From contig DASYPP010000057.1 in assembly GCA_036006525.1 (NCBI GenBank), positions 45,377-109,376 of the forward strand: a DNA stretch of 64,000 bases, in the 5' to 3' direction. The translations under genes were made by a program, and so were the position numbers. The stretch comes from DASYPP01 sp036006525. GTDB lineage: Bacteria; Gemmatimonadota; Gemmatimonadetes; Gemmatimonadales; GWC2-71-9. Shown here piece by piece: positions 1 through 7,971 of this stretch (position 1 is its first letter; each line of letters opens with the position of its first letter). The notes below the pieces were generated by a model, which was not told the origin of the DNA, did not search any database, and was given only the letters and a program-made list of their open reading frames with translations.

Positions 1-158
1 ATCGGACACTTTCTTCGTCACATTTCGAAACTGAGGCCGCCTCGCGATAATCGGGACCGGCTCGCAGTATTTGGGTTACCACTCGGCCCGGTTTTCACCC
101 GATATTTTTGTCGGGGGGGTCCCCCAGCACCACGCAGGACGATTTCCAGAGAGGACCT

Positions 159-824
159 ATGTTGCTCGCACTCACACTGACGATCGCACTTTCCGCGGCC
201 CCGACCTCGCTTCCAATACTTGCGCCGGACCCCACCGACCCGCCCATCCGCCTCCGGCTCTCCAACGATGAGTTCATGCTGGGCCAGCGCGCCAAGGTCC
301 GGGTTCGGACCCGGAACGACGGCTACCTGCTGGTGCTGCGGATGGATGGTGAGGGCCGGGTGCGCGTGCTGTTCCCGGTTGACCCCGATGATTCCACGAC
401 CATCAAGGGTGGCAAGGACTACGAGGTCAAGAGCCGGGGGGACCGCGATGCGTTCGTGGTGGATGAATCCACCGGCGTCGGCACCGTGCTCGCCGTGGTG
501 TCTTCCGATCCGTTCGACTTCTCCGCCTATACCAACGGCCGGCACTGGGACTATCGGGCCCTGGATGACAGTGCCGACACCGATAACGCCGAGGCGACCC
601 TGCTCGACATCGTGGACCGGGTGGCGCCGGCCCGGTACGAATACGACGTGGTCAGGTACACGGTCCTCGACGGCCGGAACTATCCCACCCACGCCCGGTA
701 CTACGGACCCTCGTACTACGATCCGTGGTATCACCCGTTCTACGGATGGGGACCCAGGGTGCGATTTGGTTTCGGGGTCGGATTCGGCGGGTATCCCTAC
801 CGCCGGCATCGCTTCTGGTGGTGA
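159..824 (+). CDS. Exported DUF4384 domain protein
   Basis: Predicted exported protein of about 221 residues. I chose the ATG at 159 because it follows a purine-rich GAGAGGA and opens a short hydrophobic signal segment (MLLALTLTIALSAAP). Residues about 25-110 look like a DUF4384 domain: strands around DEFMLGQRAKV, GYLLVLRMDGEGRV and LFPVDPDD. These domains are usually found on secreted or envelope proteins of unknown function. The C-terminal 45 residues are rich in Tyr, Gly, Trp and Arg and look unstructured or repetitive. The next gene follows 29 bp downstream on the same strand. Function is not known; the family assignment rests on pattern similarity only. Confidence 0.8.
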   Translation: MLLALTLTIALSAAPTSLPILAPDPTDPPIRLRLSNDEFMLGQRAKVRVRTRNDGYLLVLRMDGEGRVRVLFPVDPDDSTTIKGGKDYEVKSRGDRDAFVVDESTGVGTVLAVVSSDPFDFSAYTNGRHWDYRALDDSADTDNAEATLLDIVDRVAPARYEYDVVRYTVLDGRNYPTHARYYGPSYYDPWYHPFYGWGPRVRFGFGVGFGGYPYRRHRFWW

Positions 825-853
825 CGACACTGGCATGGTCTTAATTTCCTGCC

Positions 854-1228
854 ATGCCCCCACGGCCCCTCACCAAACTCCGCAAGCTTTGCCTGGCGCT
901 GCCTCAGGCTCACGAAGTCGAGGCCTGGGGCGCGCCCACTTTTCGGGTGAAGAACAAGCTCTTCGCGATGTACTCCGCAGCGGGAAATCACCATACCGAG
1001 GGGCGAGAGGCCGTTTGGATCAAGGCCGCGCCCGGTAACCAGGCCATCATGGTTGGAGTCGCGCCGAAGAAGTTCTTCGTGCCGCCCTATGTCGGGCCCA
1101 GCGGCTGGGTGGGAGTGTGGCTGGACCGCCGGGTGAATTGGAAAGAGGTGGAAGACTTGCTGTGGGATAGCTGGGGACTAGTCGCCCCCAAGCGTCTGCT
1201 GGCGGCCCACGCTCCCGGCGATCGATAA
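854..1228 (+). CDS. MmcQ/YjbR family (DUF419) DNA-binding-like protein
   Basis: A 124-residue protein resembling the MmcQ/YjbR family: an N-terminal helix (LTKLRKLCLALPQAHEVE), the W-G-x-P-T-F-R-V motif, and a central strand pattern ending in PPYVGPSGWVGV, then the typical C-terminal VEDLLWDSWGLVAPKRL helix. Length matches the family. Family members adopt a CyaY-like fold and are often annotated as DNA-binding, but a physiological role is not established. The end is 8 bp from the stop of the convergent mannosidase gene, leaving no room for a standard terminator. Confidence 0.85.
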   Translation: MPPRPLTKLRKLCLALPQAHEVEAWGAPTFRVKNKLFAMYSAAGNHHTEGREAVWIKAAPGNQAIMVGVAPKKFFVPPYVGPSGWVGVWLDRRVNWKEVEDLLWDSWGLVAPKRLLAAHAPGDR

Positions 1229-1236
1229 GCGGTTCA

Positions 1237-3855
1237 TCAGCGCTCCAGCACCAGGGTCGCCAGTCCCTTCGCTCCCACCGGAAAGCTTACCGATCGGCCA
1301 TCCCTCCCCAAGCTCAATTCATGAAGTGGACTCTCGTCGGCGCGGGCGAGATGGGCCTTTGCCAGTCGCCACCCCGTGCGCACTACGCCTTGTACGCCTC
1401 GGTCGCCCATGTTGTAGCACCGAAGGACAACCCCGTCGCCCTGCTCGGCCGGCTTTACGGTTGATAGCGCGAGGCCCTCGCCCGACAACTCAATCCCGGG
1501 CGACGCAGCCACGGCATGAGGCAACCAATCCCGGAACCAGGTTCCCCGGATCGGCAGGAAGCAGTCCTCCCACATCCGCTGCAGCGACTCCGCACCATCT
1601 TCCCCGCCGAGTGGCACCAGTGCGAAGTCGATTCGATCCATCCCGTGACACTGGGCCAGCGGAGTCTGCATCGGCCAGCCGGCGTGGCCCGGTCGCGTGA
1701 CCAGGTTGCCCCGGGACAACGCGCCGACCGACCGCAGCACCGTTAGCAGGAGATCGCCGGCCGGCGTCAGCTCGTACTCGAAGAAGCCGGGACAGAAGAG
1801 ACCGAGTCCATTGCCGTCTCTGACGGCGACGAACCGATGCGCGGGCGCTGTCCGCACCGGGGTTTCCGCTTCGTACGTTCCCTTCGGGCTTCCCACCGCG
1901 TCGCGCTCGACCGTGCCCAATTGGGCTCCCGCAAGTGCCGGGGCACCGGGAATCCCGGTCGGAAACCGAACGCGAAGTCGATGATTTGACGCCTGGTTGT
2001 TGACTTCGAGCGTGCAGCGGACCATCGAATCGCAAGCGCTGACCATCGCCAGGAGCCGCGCCTGAATGCCTGGACCGGACCACTTCGTCTCGAACGCAGC
2101 GACCAGCGGGCCCCGGGCCACGATCCTGGTGCGCCCCGGTCGAAGCCGTCTCACGTCATGCTGCCGGGCCGGCGCGAAGGTGTAGGTGTCGCCCTCATCC
2201 GTTTCGTCTTCCAGGACCAGGAGATCGGAGAACTCGCGGCCGCTGCTCAAGTCCCGTACCCGGGCGCTTCCATCGCGATGGGGGTCAACCTCGATCGTAT
2301 CGGTGCAGAGTTTTCCCCGGGTAACCCGCGCAGCCGGCCCCGCTGAGCGGCCACCGCCGCCCACCGGTGTGAGCACCGCGGTACCCAGGCCGGACAGGCT
2401 TGGGGCCTTGAAGGCGATCCGCACCAGGTCCACTTCGTCCTGGTCCGGGTAGTGCCGGTCGGCATCGAGCCGCTCCTGGGCCGCGACAATTTCCAGCACC
2501 TGCACCGGTATCAACTCGCCGCTTGATGTCGCCAGAACAAACGGCTGGTACCCGGTTCCGACGGCGGGTCGTCGATTGCCGGGTGGACCCACGAGAACGT
2601 CGCGCCGGAACCAGGTGGTGGCGGTGAGCACCAGCCCGGCCCGGGTTCGCGCTGCGGGGTTCCACAGCACCAGCGACGGAGAGGCCTGGCCCGGCCGGTC
2701 TCGAGCGGCGTCGGCGTCGTGGCCCACCAGGCGATGAAGGCTGGATCGTACCACTTCACGCACCACCCCTTCCGCGTGGATGAGCCGGTTCTCGACGTCG
2801 AGGGCAACCTCGTCCGCGGAACAGCCGCCCAGCGCATCGTGGAAGTGACACTGCACCAGGGTTCGCCAGGCCTGGGTCAGCGACGGCTTCAGGTCGCGCG
2901 CCGCCAGCGCCGCGAGCGGTTCCGCGTATCGCTCCAGCCACAGCTCGAGCAGGCTGTTGCGCCGTTTGAGCGGCGCGCGGGTGGAATGCACACCGGGGAG
3001 GGCCCAGGTGTACCCGTAGAAGCGCTGTTCACCCGCAATCACGTGATACGGACGAGTCGCAGCTCCGTCGGTGGACTGGACCCGCGCCATGAAGTCCTGC
3101 AAGCGCGAGAGCCGCACTTCATTCGCCGGCTCCAACTCGGCCAGCCGGTCGCGTAGCGCCACGAGGTCGGTCCGGGCGAAGTGATGGTCCGCTCCAACAA
3201 ACACTGCGACATGTTCACTGCCGGCCCGCGCGACCAGGCGATCGCGCACTGCCGGCCAGACCTTTTTCAACTCTTTCGGATCCGCCGGGAGAGTTGAGCC
3301 GATCTCGTAGCCGTCCGGGGGGAGGTGATACAGCACCACGCTGTCTCCGTTCGGCGCCTGCCAGCGAAAGAGGTCGGCATCGGCGCCTCCCGACACTCCC
3401 CGCCACGCCACCGCACTCTCGAGCCCGAACTCGCGCGCCAGCATCGGCAGCACCGCTGGGTGGCCGAAGGCGTCGGGCGAGTAGAGCACGTCCATCCGGC
3501 GGCCCAGCCGCGCCGAGTCGGTCTTTCCGAGCAGAAGGTTCCTGATCAGTGCTTCGCCGGATGGGATCTGCTCGTCCGCCAGGACGTACCACGGTCCGGT
3601 CTCGATCCGCCCGTTGCTGACCAGCTCACGAATCAGCGGCTCCCGGTCAGGCCGGACCCGGAGGTAGTCCTCCAGCAGCACCGTCTGCCCATCCAGCAGA
3701 AACCCGGGGATCCCGGGCTCGGCGCCCAGCAACTCCACCAGCTGATCGACCATGCGGATGAGGCGCGCGCCAAACTGCCCGCGCGTGAGATACCACTCGC
3801 GGTCCCAGTGGGTATGGGGGATCAAATGGAAGGTGAGTTTCGGCACGGTCTTCAA
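1237..3855 (-). CDS. Glycoside hydrolase family 38 alpha-mannosidase
   Basis: Large (about 872 residues) GH38 enzyme expected to hydrolyse alpha-mannosides. The N-terminal catalytic domain shows the zinc-site start HLIPHTHWDREWYLTRG (residues 10-26) and the nucleophile motif YSPDAFGHP (Asp about 128). The long beta-rich C-terminal half fits GH38 middle and C-terminal domains. No signal peptide is seen, so it is probably cytoplasmic or periplasm-independent. The start is uncertain: TTG at 3855 or GTG at 3846; neither has a clear Shine-Dalgarno, and both lie against a heptad-repeat array that fills the spacer to the upstream TPR gene. It is probably read with that gene. Substrate (glycan or mannosyl-osmolyte) cannot be told from sequence. 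Confidence 0.9.
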   Translation of the reverse strand: MKTVPKLTFHLIPHTHWDREWYLTRGQFGARLIRMVDQLVELLGAEPGIPGFLLDGQTVLLEDYLRVRPDREPLIRELVSNGRIETGPWYVLADEQIPSGEALIRNLLLGKTDSARLGRRMDVLYSPDAFGHPAVLPMLAREFGLESAVAWRGVSGGADADLFRWQAPNGDSVVLYHLPPDGYEIGSTLPADPKELKKVWPAVRDRLVARAGSEHVAVFVGADHHFARTDLVALRDRLAELEPANEVRLSRLQDFMARVQSTDGAATRPYHVIAGEQRFYGYTWALPGVHSTRAPLKRRNSLLELWLERYAEPLAALAARDLKPSLTQAWRTLVQCHFHDALGGCSADEVALDVENRLIHAEGVVREVVRSSLHRLVGHDADAARDRPGQASPSLVLWNPAARTRAGLVLTATTWFRRDVLVGPPGNRRPAVGTGYQPFVLATSSGELIPVQVLEIVAAQERLDADRHYPDQDEVDLVRIAFKAPSLSGLGTAVLTPVGGGGRSAGPAARVTRGKLCTDTIEVDPHRDGSARVRDLSSGREFSDLLVLEDETDEGDTYTFAPARQHDVRRLRPGRTRIVARGPLVAAFETKWSGPGIQARLLAMVSACDSMVRCTLEVNNQASNHRLRVRFPTGIPGAPALAGAQLGTVERDAVGSPKGTYEAETPVRTAPAHRFVAVRDGNGLGLFCPGFFEYELTPAGDLLLTVLRSVGALSRGNLVTRPGHAGWPMQTPLAQCHGMDRIDFALVPLGGEDGAESLQRMWEDCFLPIRGTWFRDWLPHAVAASPGIELSGEGLALSTVKPAEQGDGVVLRCYNMGDRGVQGVVRTGWRLAKAHLARADESPLHELSLGRDGRSVSFPVGAKGLATLVLER

Positions 3856-3948
3856 GGTAAGCGGTTAGCAGTAAGCGGGACCTGACGCATGGATCTCAAT
3901 GGCTGCGTCCTGTCCCGCTCACTTCCTACTGCTTACTGCTTACTGCTT
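3856..3948. repeat. Heptad-repeat hairpin array A (AGCAGTA type)
   Basis: The spacer between the TPR gene and the mannosidase gene is made of 7-bp repeats. Read on the minus strand, AGCAGTA occurs three times in phase, followed by GGAAGTG and AGCGGGA. The opposite arm (3857-3880) carries GTAAGCG, GTTAGCA and GTAAGCG. An inner stem GACGCA/TGCGTC lies in the loop. The array supplies the last codon and the TAA stop of the TPR gene and abuts the start of the mannosidase. The same motif order recurs in array B at 5562-5640. Confidence 0.85.
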
Positions 3949-5469
3949 TTTGTAGCGCCAATCAGTAATACCCGCCCCCGTAGCCGATATCGAGAGCGGG
4001 CTCGGGACTCCGCCCTGCAGGGCGGGCAGCGTCGCATTGACGCTCGTCACCACGTTGCCGGCGGCATCAAGGAACTCGAACACCAGTGGAACCGCAGTCG
4101 CGGGGACCGCGGCTCCCGCCGGAGTCTTCCCGGTGCGCCCGGTCGCGGTGCCGTTAAGCGTCGCGTTGCCACCGCTGACCTGGAGCTTCAAGTCTTCCAG
4201 CTTGACCGGCAAGGCGTCGAGGTCGTCGGACAACCGCTCCAGCCGGGCCCGGTCATTGGTCCAGATGTAGCCCTGGATCTCAAACCGTCGCGCGGTTTCG
4301 CTGAGCGGTTCCAGTGCCACGATCCGGCCCGCGACCTCGGCCAGCTTGGGGGCGTTGTGCAGTGCGTAGTAGGTCGCCGCCAGGTTGCGCAGGGCCACCC
4401 GGTTGTTTGGTTCCCGGGTGAGCGCAGACTCGAAGTCTTCGGCCGCCTTGGCCTGTTCGTTGGCCTGGTAGTGCGCAGCACCCCGGTTGATGAAGTAATT
4501 GGCCGACGTGGTGTCGGGACCGGCCACACCTGCCGCGGCTCCGCTCTCCCTGAGAACCATGTCGGCGCTGTCCACCTGGCCGGTCTCCCGGTACGCCGCA
4601 GCGAGAAACTGGCGGGCCGAGCCGGCATCGGGCCGGTAGCCGATGTAAGCCCGGAGCAGCGGAATCGCTTCCCGGTAGCGCTTGGCGTTGTACAGTGCCG
4701 AAGCGAGACTCATGGTCGCGCTGTTGCGGGCGTCGTTGTCTCCCGCAGCCTGGGCGGCGCTGATCACCTGGGTGTAGTACACCCCCGCGCTGTCCACCTG
4801 CTCGGCCTGGACAAACATGGAAGCCAGGCGTTGCCGCGCCATCGCCGTCGAACGGTCGTTGCCAGGCAGGTTGGCCGCCTTGCGGAAGTAGCCGATCGCG
4901 CTGTCCGTCTGGTTTTCGAGTTCGTACAGCGTGCCCACGGCCATGACGGCCGTGGCGCTGGTGGGATTGATGATTGCGGCAAGCCGGTACACCGCGAGCG
5001 CGGAATCCTTCTTCTCCGCCTGAAGCAGCAGCCCCGCGGGCTCCTGGAGTGCCAGGGCGGTTGCCCGCCGGAAGCCCAGTATCTCGTCCTTGCAGGCCGG
5101 CGCCAGGGTCTCCGCCTTCGCGAACGCGGAGTCGGCACCGATGACGTCACCCCGGAACAGGTATACCCGGCCCAGGTAGTACCAGGCCGCGGGATTCTCG
5201 GCCTGGCCGTTGTCGCGGATCGATTCTACCAGCACCCGTGCGGCATCGCCCAGCAACCGCTCACGGTTTGCGGCGTTGGCGGTGGCGGTGCTGAGATACG
5301 TCGCACCGCTGGTCACCTTGAAGAAACCGGTCTTGATCCCGCAGCCCGCCGGCTCGTATCGGGCCGGCTGCGCCGCGATGATGGCGGCACGATAGTCGGT
5401 CTGCTGGGCCAGGGACACGGCCGGCAGGCCTGCGGTGACGAGCAAGACGGAGCAGAGAAACCTCGACAT
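3940..5469 (-). CDS. Secreted tetratricopeptide-repeat protein
   Basis: A 509-residue exported TPR protein. The ATG at 5469 is preferred: AGGAGG sits 5 bases upstream and the product opens with a signal peptide (MSRFLCSVLLVTAGLPAVSLAQ, cut near AQQ). Successive helical pairs between about residues 80 and 400 show TPR spacing, for example AAWYYLGRVYLFRGDV, AAHYQANEQAKAAEDFESAL and NNRVALRNLAATYYALHN. The last 120 residues are beta-rich and may form an Ig-like domain. Likely a periplasmic protein-interaction scaffold. The stop codon lies inside heptad array A, so the final residues YKKQ are partly encoded by repeat sequence. Confidence 0.8.
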   Translation of the reverse strand: MSRFLCSVLLVTAGLPAVSLAQQTDYRAAIIAAQPARYEPAGCGIKTGFFKVTSGATYLSTATANAANRERLLGDAARVLVESIRDNGQAENPAAWYYLGRVYLFRGDVIGADSAFAKAETLAPACKDEILGFRRATALALQEPAGLLLQAEKKDSALAVYRLAAIINPTSATAVMAVGTLYELENQTDSAIGYFRKAANLPGNDRSTAMARQRLASMFVQAEQVDSAGVYYTQVISAAQAAGDNDARNSATMSLASALYNAKRYREAIPLLRAYIGYRPDAGSARQFLAAAYRETGQVDSADMVLRESGAAAGVAGPDTTSANYFINRGAAHYQANEQAKAAEDFESALTREPNNRVALRNLAATYYALHNAPKLAEVAGRIVALEPLSETARRFEIQGYIWTNDRARLERLSDDLDALPVKLEDLKLQVSGGNATLNGTATGRTGKTPAGAAVPATAVPLVFEFLDAAGNVVTSVNATLPALQGGVPSPLSISATGAGITDWRYKKQ

Positions 5470-5561
5470 GGTATCCTCCTGTGGGGCGACAACCATATCT
5501 CAAAACCGTTCCGGACGCCAGCACCGATCGCCGGGTAATACGGGAGACGTGCGCTGAGAAA

Positions 5562-5640
5562 AGTAAGCGGAACCAGAGCGCAGCCTCGAAATTTGGCGCG
5601 TCCAGTCCCGCTCACTTCTCACTGCTTACTGCTCACGCTG
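5562..5640. repeat. Heptad-repeat hairpin array B (AGCAGTA type)
   Basis: Second copy of the AGCAGTA-type array, located 6 bp after the stop of the small barrel gene. Minus-strand heptads in phase are AGCAGTA, AGCAGTG, AGAAGTG and AGCGGGA. The opposite arm AGTAAGCGGAAC lies at 5562-5573. The order AGCAGTA/x-GAAGTG/AGCGGGA matches array A, so the two sites are copies of one element. Confidence 0.8.
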
Positions 5641-5646
5641 TTTTTG

Positions 5647-6126
5647 TCAATAAATCGTAATGTTCAGCCCTCCCGCGAGCTGGAAGACCGTATTGTCCCG
5701 GAAGGTCAGCCGGGCCTCGAAATAGGGGTGGATCTTCTGTCCGATGAGAGTCTCCAACCCTCCCAGCACGTTGGCGCCGACATCGGTATTGTGAAACCCT
5801 CCGAAACTGGCGCGGGAAACGGCCAGGCCGGCCCCCAGATACCACCAACTGTGTTCCTCTCGTCCCTTGAACTTGAGATCGCCGTTCAACTGCCAGAGCG
5901 AGCCGTTGTCCACGAAGTAGTAATCGAACGATGGATACACCTCGAAGCGGTGCGCCACCGGGATGTAGAACTGGGGTCCGATGCCGAACTCCTCTGCCTT
6001 GAAGTTATAGCTGAGATGAGCACCGATGTGGGGGCGATAGGGAGGGTGCCCCTGGGCATGAGCCGCGCCCGCAAACACTACAGGTAATAACAGTCCCAGC
6101 GCGATTCTGCGAATCCGACTGACCAT
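5647..6126 (-). CDS. Small outer-membrane beta-barrel-like protein
   Basis: A 159-residue protein starting at the ATG at 6126, chosen because it gives a clean signal peptide (MVSRIRRIALGLLLPVVFAGAAHA, cut before QGH) and has GGAG upstream. The mature part alternates hydrophobic and polar residues (HIGAHLSYNFKAEEFGIG, FEVYPSFDYYF, WWYLGAGLAVSR, PYFEARLTFRDNTVFQLAGGLNITIY) and ends in an aromatic residue, typical of barrel proteins inserted by the Bam machinery. About eight strands fit the length. Function is unknown. A repeated sequence element lies 57 bp upstream of the start. The TPR and mannosidase genes follow on the same strand. Confidence 0.75.
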   Translation of the reverse strand: MVSRIRRIALGLLLPVVFAGAAHAQGHPPYRPHIGAHLSYNFKAEEFGIGPQFYIPVAHRFEVYPSFDYYFVDNGSLWQLNGDLKFKGREEHSWWYLGAGLAVSRASFGGFHNTDVGANVLGGLETLIGQKIHPYFEARLTFRDNTVFQLAGGLNITIY

Positions 6127-6161
6127 GTCATAGACTCCAGTTGGGGGGTCATACGGCAATC

Positions 6162-6208
6162 GCAAGATTGTTTACCCCTCGCATCAGAGCCTGTGACAGA
6201 AAACACAA
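6162..6208 (-). promoter_or_regulatory. Duplicated upstream element, copy 1
   Basis: Minus-strand element whose plus-strand form is GCAAGAT, 15 bases, then TCAGAG and CTGTGACAGAAAACACAA. A near copy (23 of 25 core bases identical) lies at 6371-6416. Each copy is 55-85 bp upstream of a leftward start codon (6126 and 6310). It may be a promoter, an operator or a conserved leader; no standard -35/-10 pair is obvious. Confidence 0.5.
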
Positions 6209-6223
6209 TCGGTTACTGCTGTC

Positions 6224-6310
6224 TCAGGAACGCCCCCGCCGACTCAATCCCCAGCCTCCGCCGAGAAAAACTACGACTAGGACGATGATAAGCAGAGTTG
6301 AGGTTGACAT
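6224..6310 (-). CDS. Small hydrophobic membrane peptide (28 aa)
   Basis: A short reading frame: ATG at 6310, TGA at 6224-6226. The product starts MSTSTLLIIVLVVVFLGG and continues GWGLSRRGRS: one transmembrane helix, a glycine-tryptophan hinge and an Arg-rich tail. GGGAG lies 6-7 bases upstream. The pattern resembles the small LLIILxxLxLGGG-type peptides related to DUF3309 that are common in proteobacteria and relatives. Positive-inside charge suggests a C-terminus in the cytoplasm. The role of such peptides is unknown. It has its own copy of the element found upstream of the neighbouring barrel gene, which supports it being expressed. Confidence 0.6.
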   Translation of the reverse strand: MSTSTLLIIVLVVVFLGGGWGLSRRGRS

Positions 6311-6370
6311 GATTCGCTCCCGGGAAATTAGAAACTTTAATCGCGATGTCACCGCGACCTTACAGAGCCT

Positions 6371-6416
6371 GCAAGATGGCACCCTTTCCTGTCAGAACCT
6401 GTGATAGAAAACACAA
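6371..6416 (-). promoter_or_regulatory. Duplicated upstream element, copy 2
   Basis: Plus-strand form GCAAGAT, 14 bases, then TCAGAA and CTGTGATAGAAAACACAA. It is 60-80 bp upstream of the 28-residue membrane peptide. See copy 1 at 6162-6208. Confidence 0.5.
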
Positions 6417-6498
6417 GTAAGCCCAAGTGGCAGCATTTTGAGCCTGGGACGAATCTTCAACCCCGGGAAGATCCTTCGCTCCGCTCGGGAAACCGTGG

Positions 6499-7971
6499 CT
6501 AGAGCAATCCCCTTCGCTTGAGCTGAGTGTACTGCTCCACCACCGCCTCCGCCGCTCGCCGGGGCGGAACATCCAGCGTCAGCACGCCTTTGCGCCGCAT
6601 CTCGCTCAGCGCTTCTTCCCGGGCGATCAGCAGTTCCTCCGCCGCGGCCCGCTCGAAAGCTTCCGCGACGGTGGTGGCGCGCCTCGCCCCCATGGCATCA
6701 AGCGCTGGATCCCGCAGCGTGACCGCGAGCGGGAGGTGGCGGGGACGCAGGGTGCCGACCTGGGCCACCAGCGCTTCGCTCGCGGTCCGGTCGATCACGT
6801 CCGTAAAGACCACGGTCAGGGCCCGCTTCCGGTTACGCGCGGCCAGCTGACTGAATGCCGCGGGATAGTTGGGCTCGACGATTTTCCCCTGGATGCCCGC
6901 CAGCGCCTCGAGCACGGCTCGTAGCGCGCGCCGCCCTCGCGCCGGCGGGATGAATGCCTGCACCTCGTCGGCGAACACCATGAGTCCGACGTTGTCGTCA
7001 TGCTCCACCGCACTGTATGCCAGCTGGAGCGCCGCATCGATGACCGATTCCAGGCGGGGCACTCCATCGCTCTCCGCCGTCATCCCCCGCCCCGCGTCGA
7101 TCACCAGCAGCACCTGTTGCCGCCGCTCATCTTCGTACTGCCGGGCCATCACTTTGCCCCGACGGGCCGTCGCTTTCCAGTCGATGGCGCGGGTATCCTC
7201 GCCCGGTATCCATTCCTTGAGCGTTTCGAACACCCTGCCTTCCCCCAACCGGCGCACGTTCCGGAAGCCGGCTTCCCGTCTCCGCGTGGCCTGGGTCGGC
7301 AGGGCCCGGATGGAGGCCCCGATCAGCCTGGGGAACACGGTGACATCCCATGGCAGTTCCATGCGAACCTGGCGCCACGCCAGCTTCAAGGGGCCCAGGA
7401 TCCGGGCCTCGATTGCTCCACCCCGGCCTTTGCCCCGGTGGGCCGGCATCACGTCGAGTGTTTCCCGAGTCCGGCCTCCGGCCGGTATTTCCAGGTGCCG
7501 GGTCGGCGCGGCCACGCCGCCCAGCGGTTCCGGGAACTCCTCCCGCACCACGATGGTGAGCGGAATGCCGCTCCGATTGATCCAGGTGTAGACGACGGGG
7601 AGAGCCCGGCCGACCGAAAACGCCGGCGGCGCTTCACGGAGTAGGGTCAGGGCCTCCGGATCCGGAGTCCGGAGGGCATCCACCGCGAGCATGCCGAGCC
7701 AGATCCCATTGGCGGCAAGCAACCAGACCAGCGCATCGGCTCGCACCAGGCCCAGCAGCGCGAGCGGGGCGAGCGCGAGACCCACCGTGAGCCAGCGTTG
7801 TGAAGGGATTGGAACGAACCCGAGAAAGGCGTCGAAGAGCCAGCCGGCCAGCCAGAATCCGTCCACGATGAGCAGCCAGGGCAGCGCCCCCCGCCAGAGC
7901 AAGGCGAGCAGCGTCGCGCCGCCCAGCCCCGCCCCGACCCCGAGCCAGGTGCGGGAGCGTCCACCTTTCAC
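6499..7971 (-). CDS. DUF58 domain protein (vWA-like), MoxR partner
   Basis: About 490 residues, GTG start at 7971 overlapping the MoxR stop by 4 bp. N-terminal two to four membrane helices (residues about 10-95, e.g. LGGATLLALLWRGALPWLLIVDG), a beta-rich stretch, then the DUF58 signature at about residues 230-300 (RRLGEGRVFETLKEWIPGEDTRAIDWKATARRG, given here in parts) followed by a von Willebrand A-like domain with VLLVIDAGRGM (MIDAS-like DxGxx) and LMVFADEV. DUF58 proteins are nearly always encoded next to MoxR AAA ATPases and are thought to act with them in assembling or inserting metal or envelope proteins. The exact client is unknown. Confidence 0.9.
   Translation of the reverse strand: MKGGRSRTWLGVGAGLGGATLLALLWRGALPWLLIVDGFWLAGWLFDAFLGFVPIPSQRWLTVGLALAPLALLGLVRADALVWLLAANGIWLGMLAVDALRTPDPEALTLLREAPPAFSVGRALPVVYTWINRSGIPLTIVVREEFPEPLGGVAAPTRHLEIPAGGRTRETLDVMPAHRGKGRGGAIEARILGPLKLAWRQVRMELPWDVTVFPRLIGASIRALPTQATRRREAGFRNVRRLGEGRVFETLKEWIPGEDTRAIDWKATARRGKVMARQYEDERRQQVLLVIDAGRGMTAESDGVPRLESVIDAALQLAYSAVEHDDNVGLMVFADEVQAFIPPARGRRALRAVLEALAGIQGKIVEPNYPAAFSQLAARNRKRALTVVFTDVIDRTASEALVAQVGTLRPRHLPLAVTLRDPALDAMGARRATTVAEAFERAAAEELLIAREEALSEMRRKGVLTLDVPPRRAAEAVVEQYTQLKRRGLL

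Noticed and set aside
18..863. 281-codon minus-strand frame over the DUF4384 gene
   Set aside because: No domain, biased composition; the plus-strand gene has a signal peptide and ribosome site.
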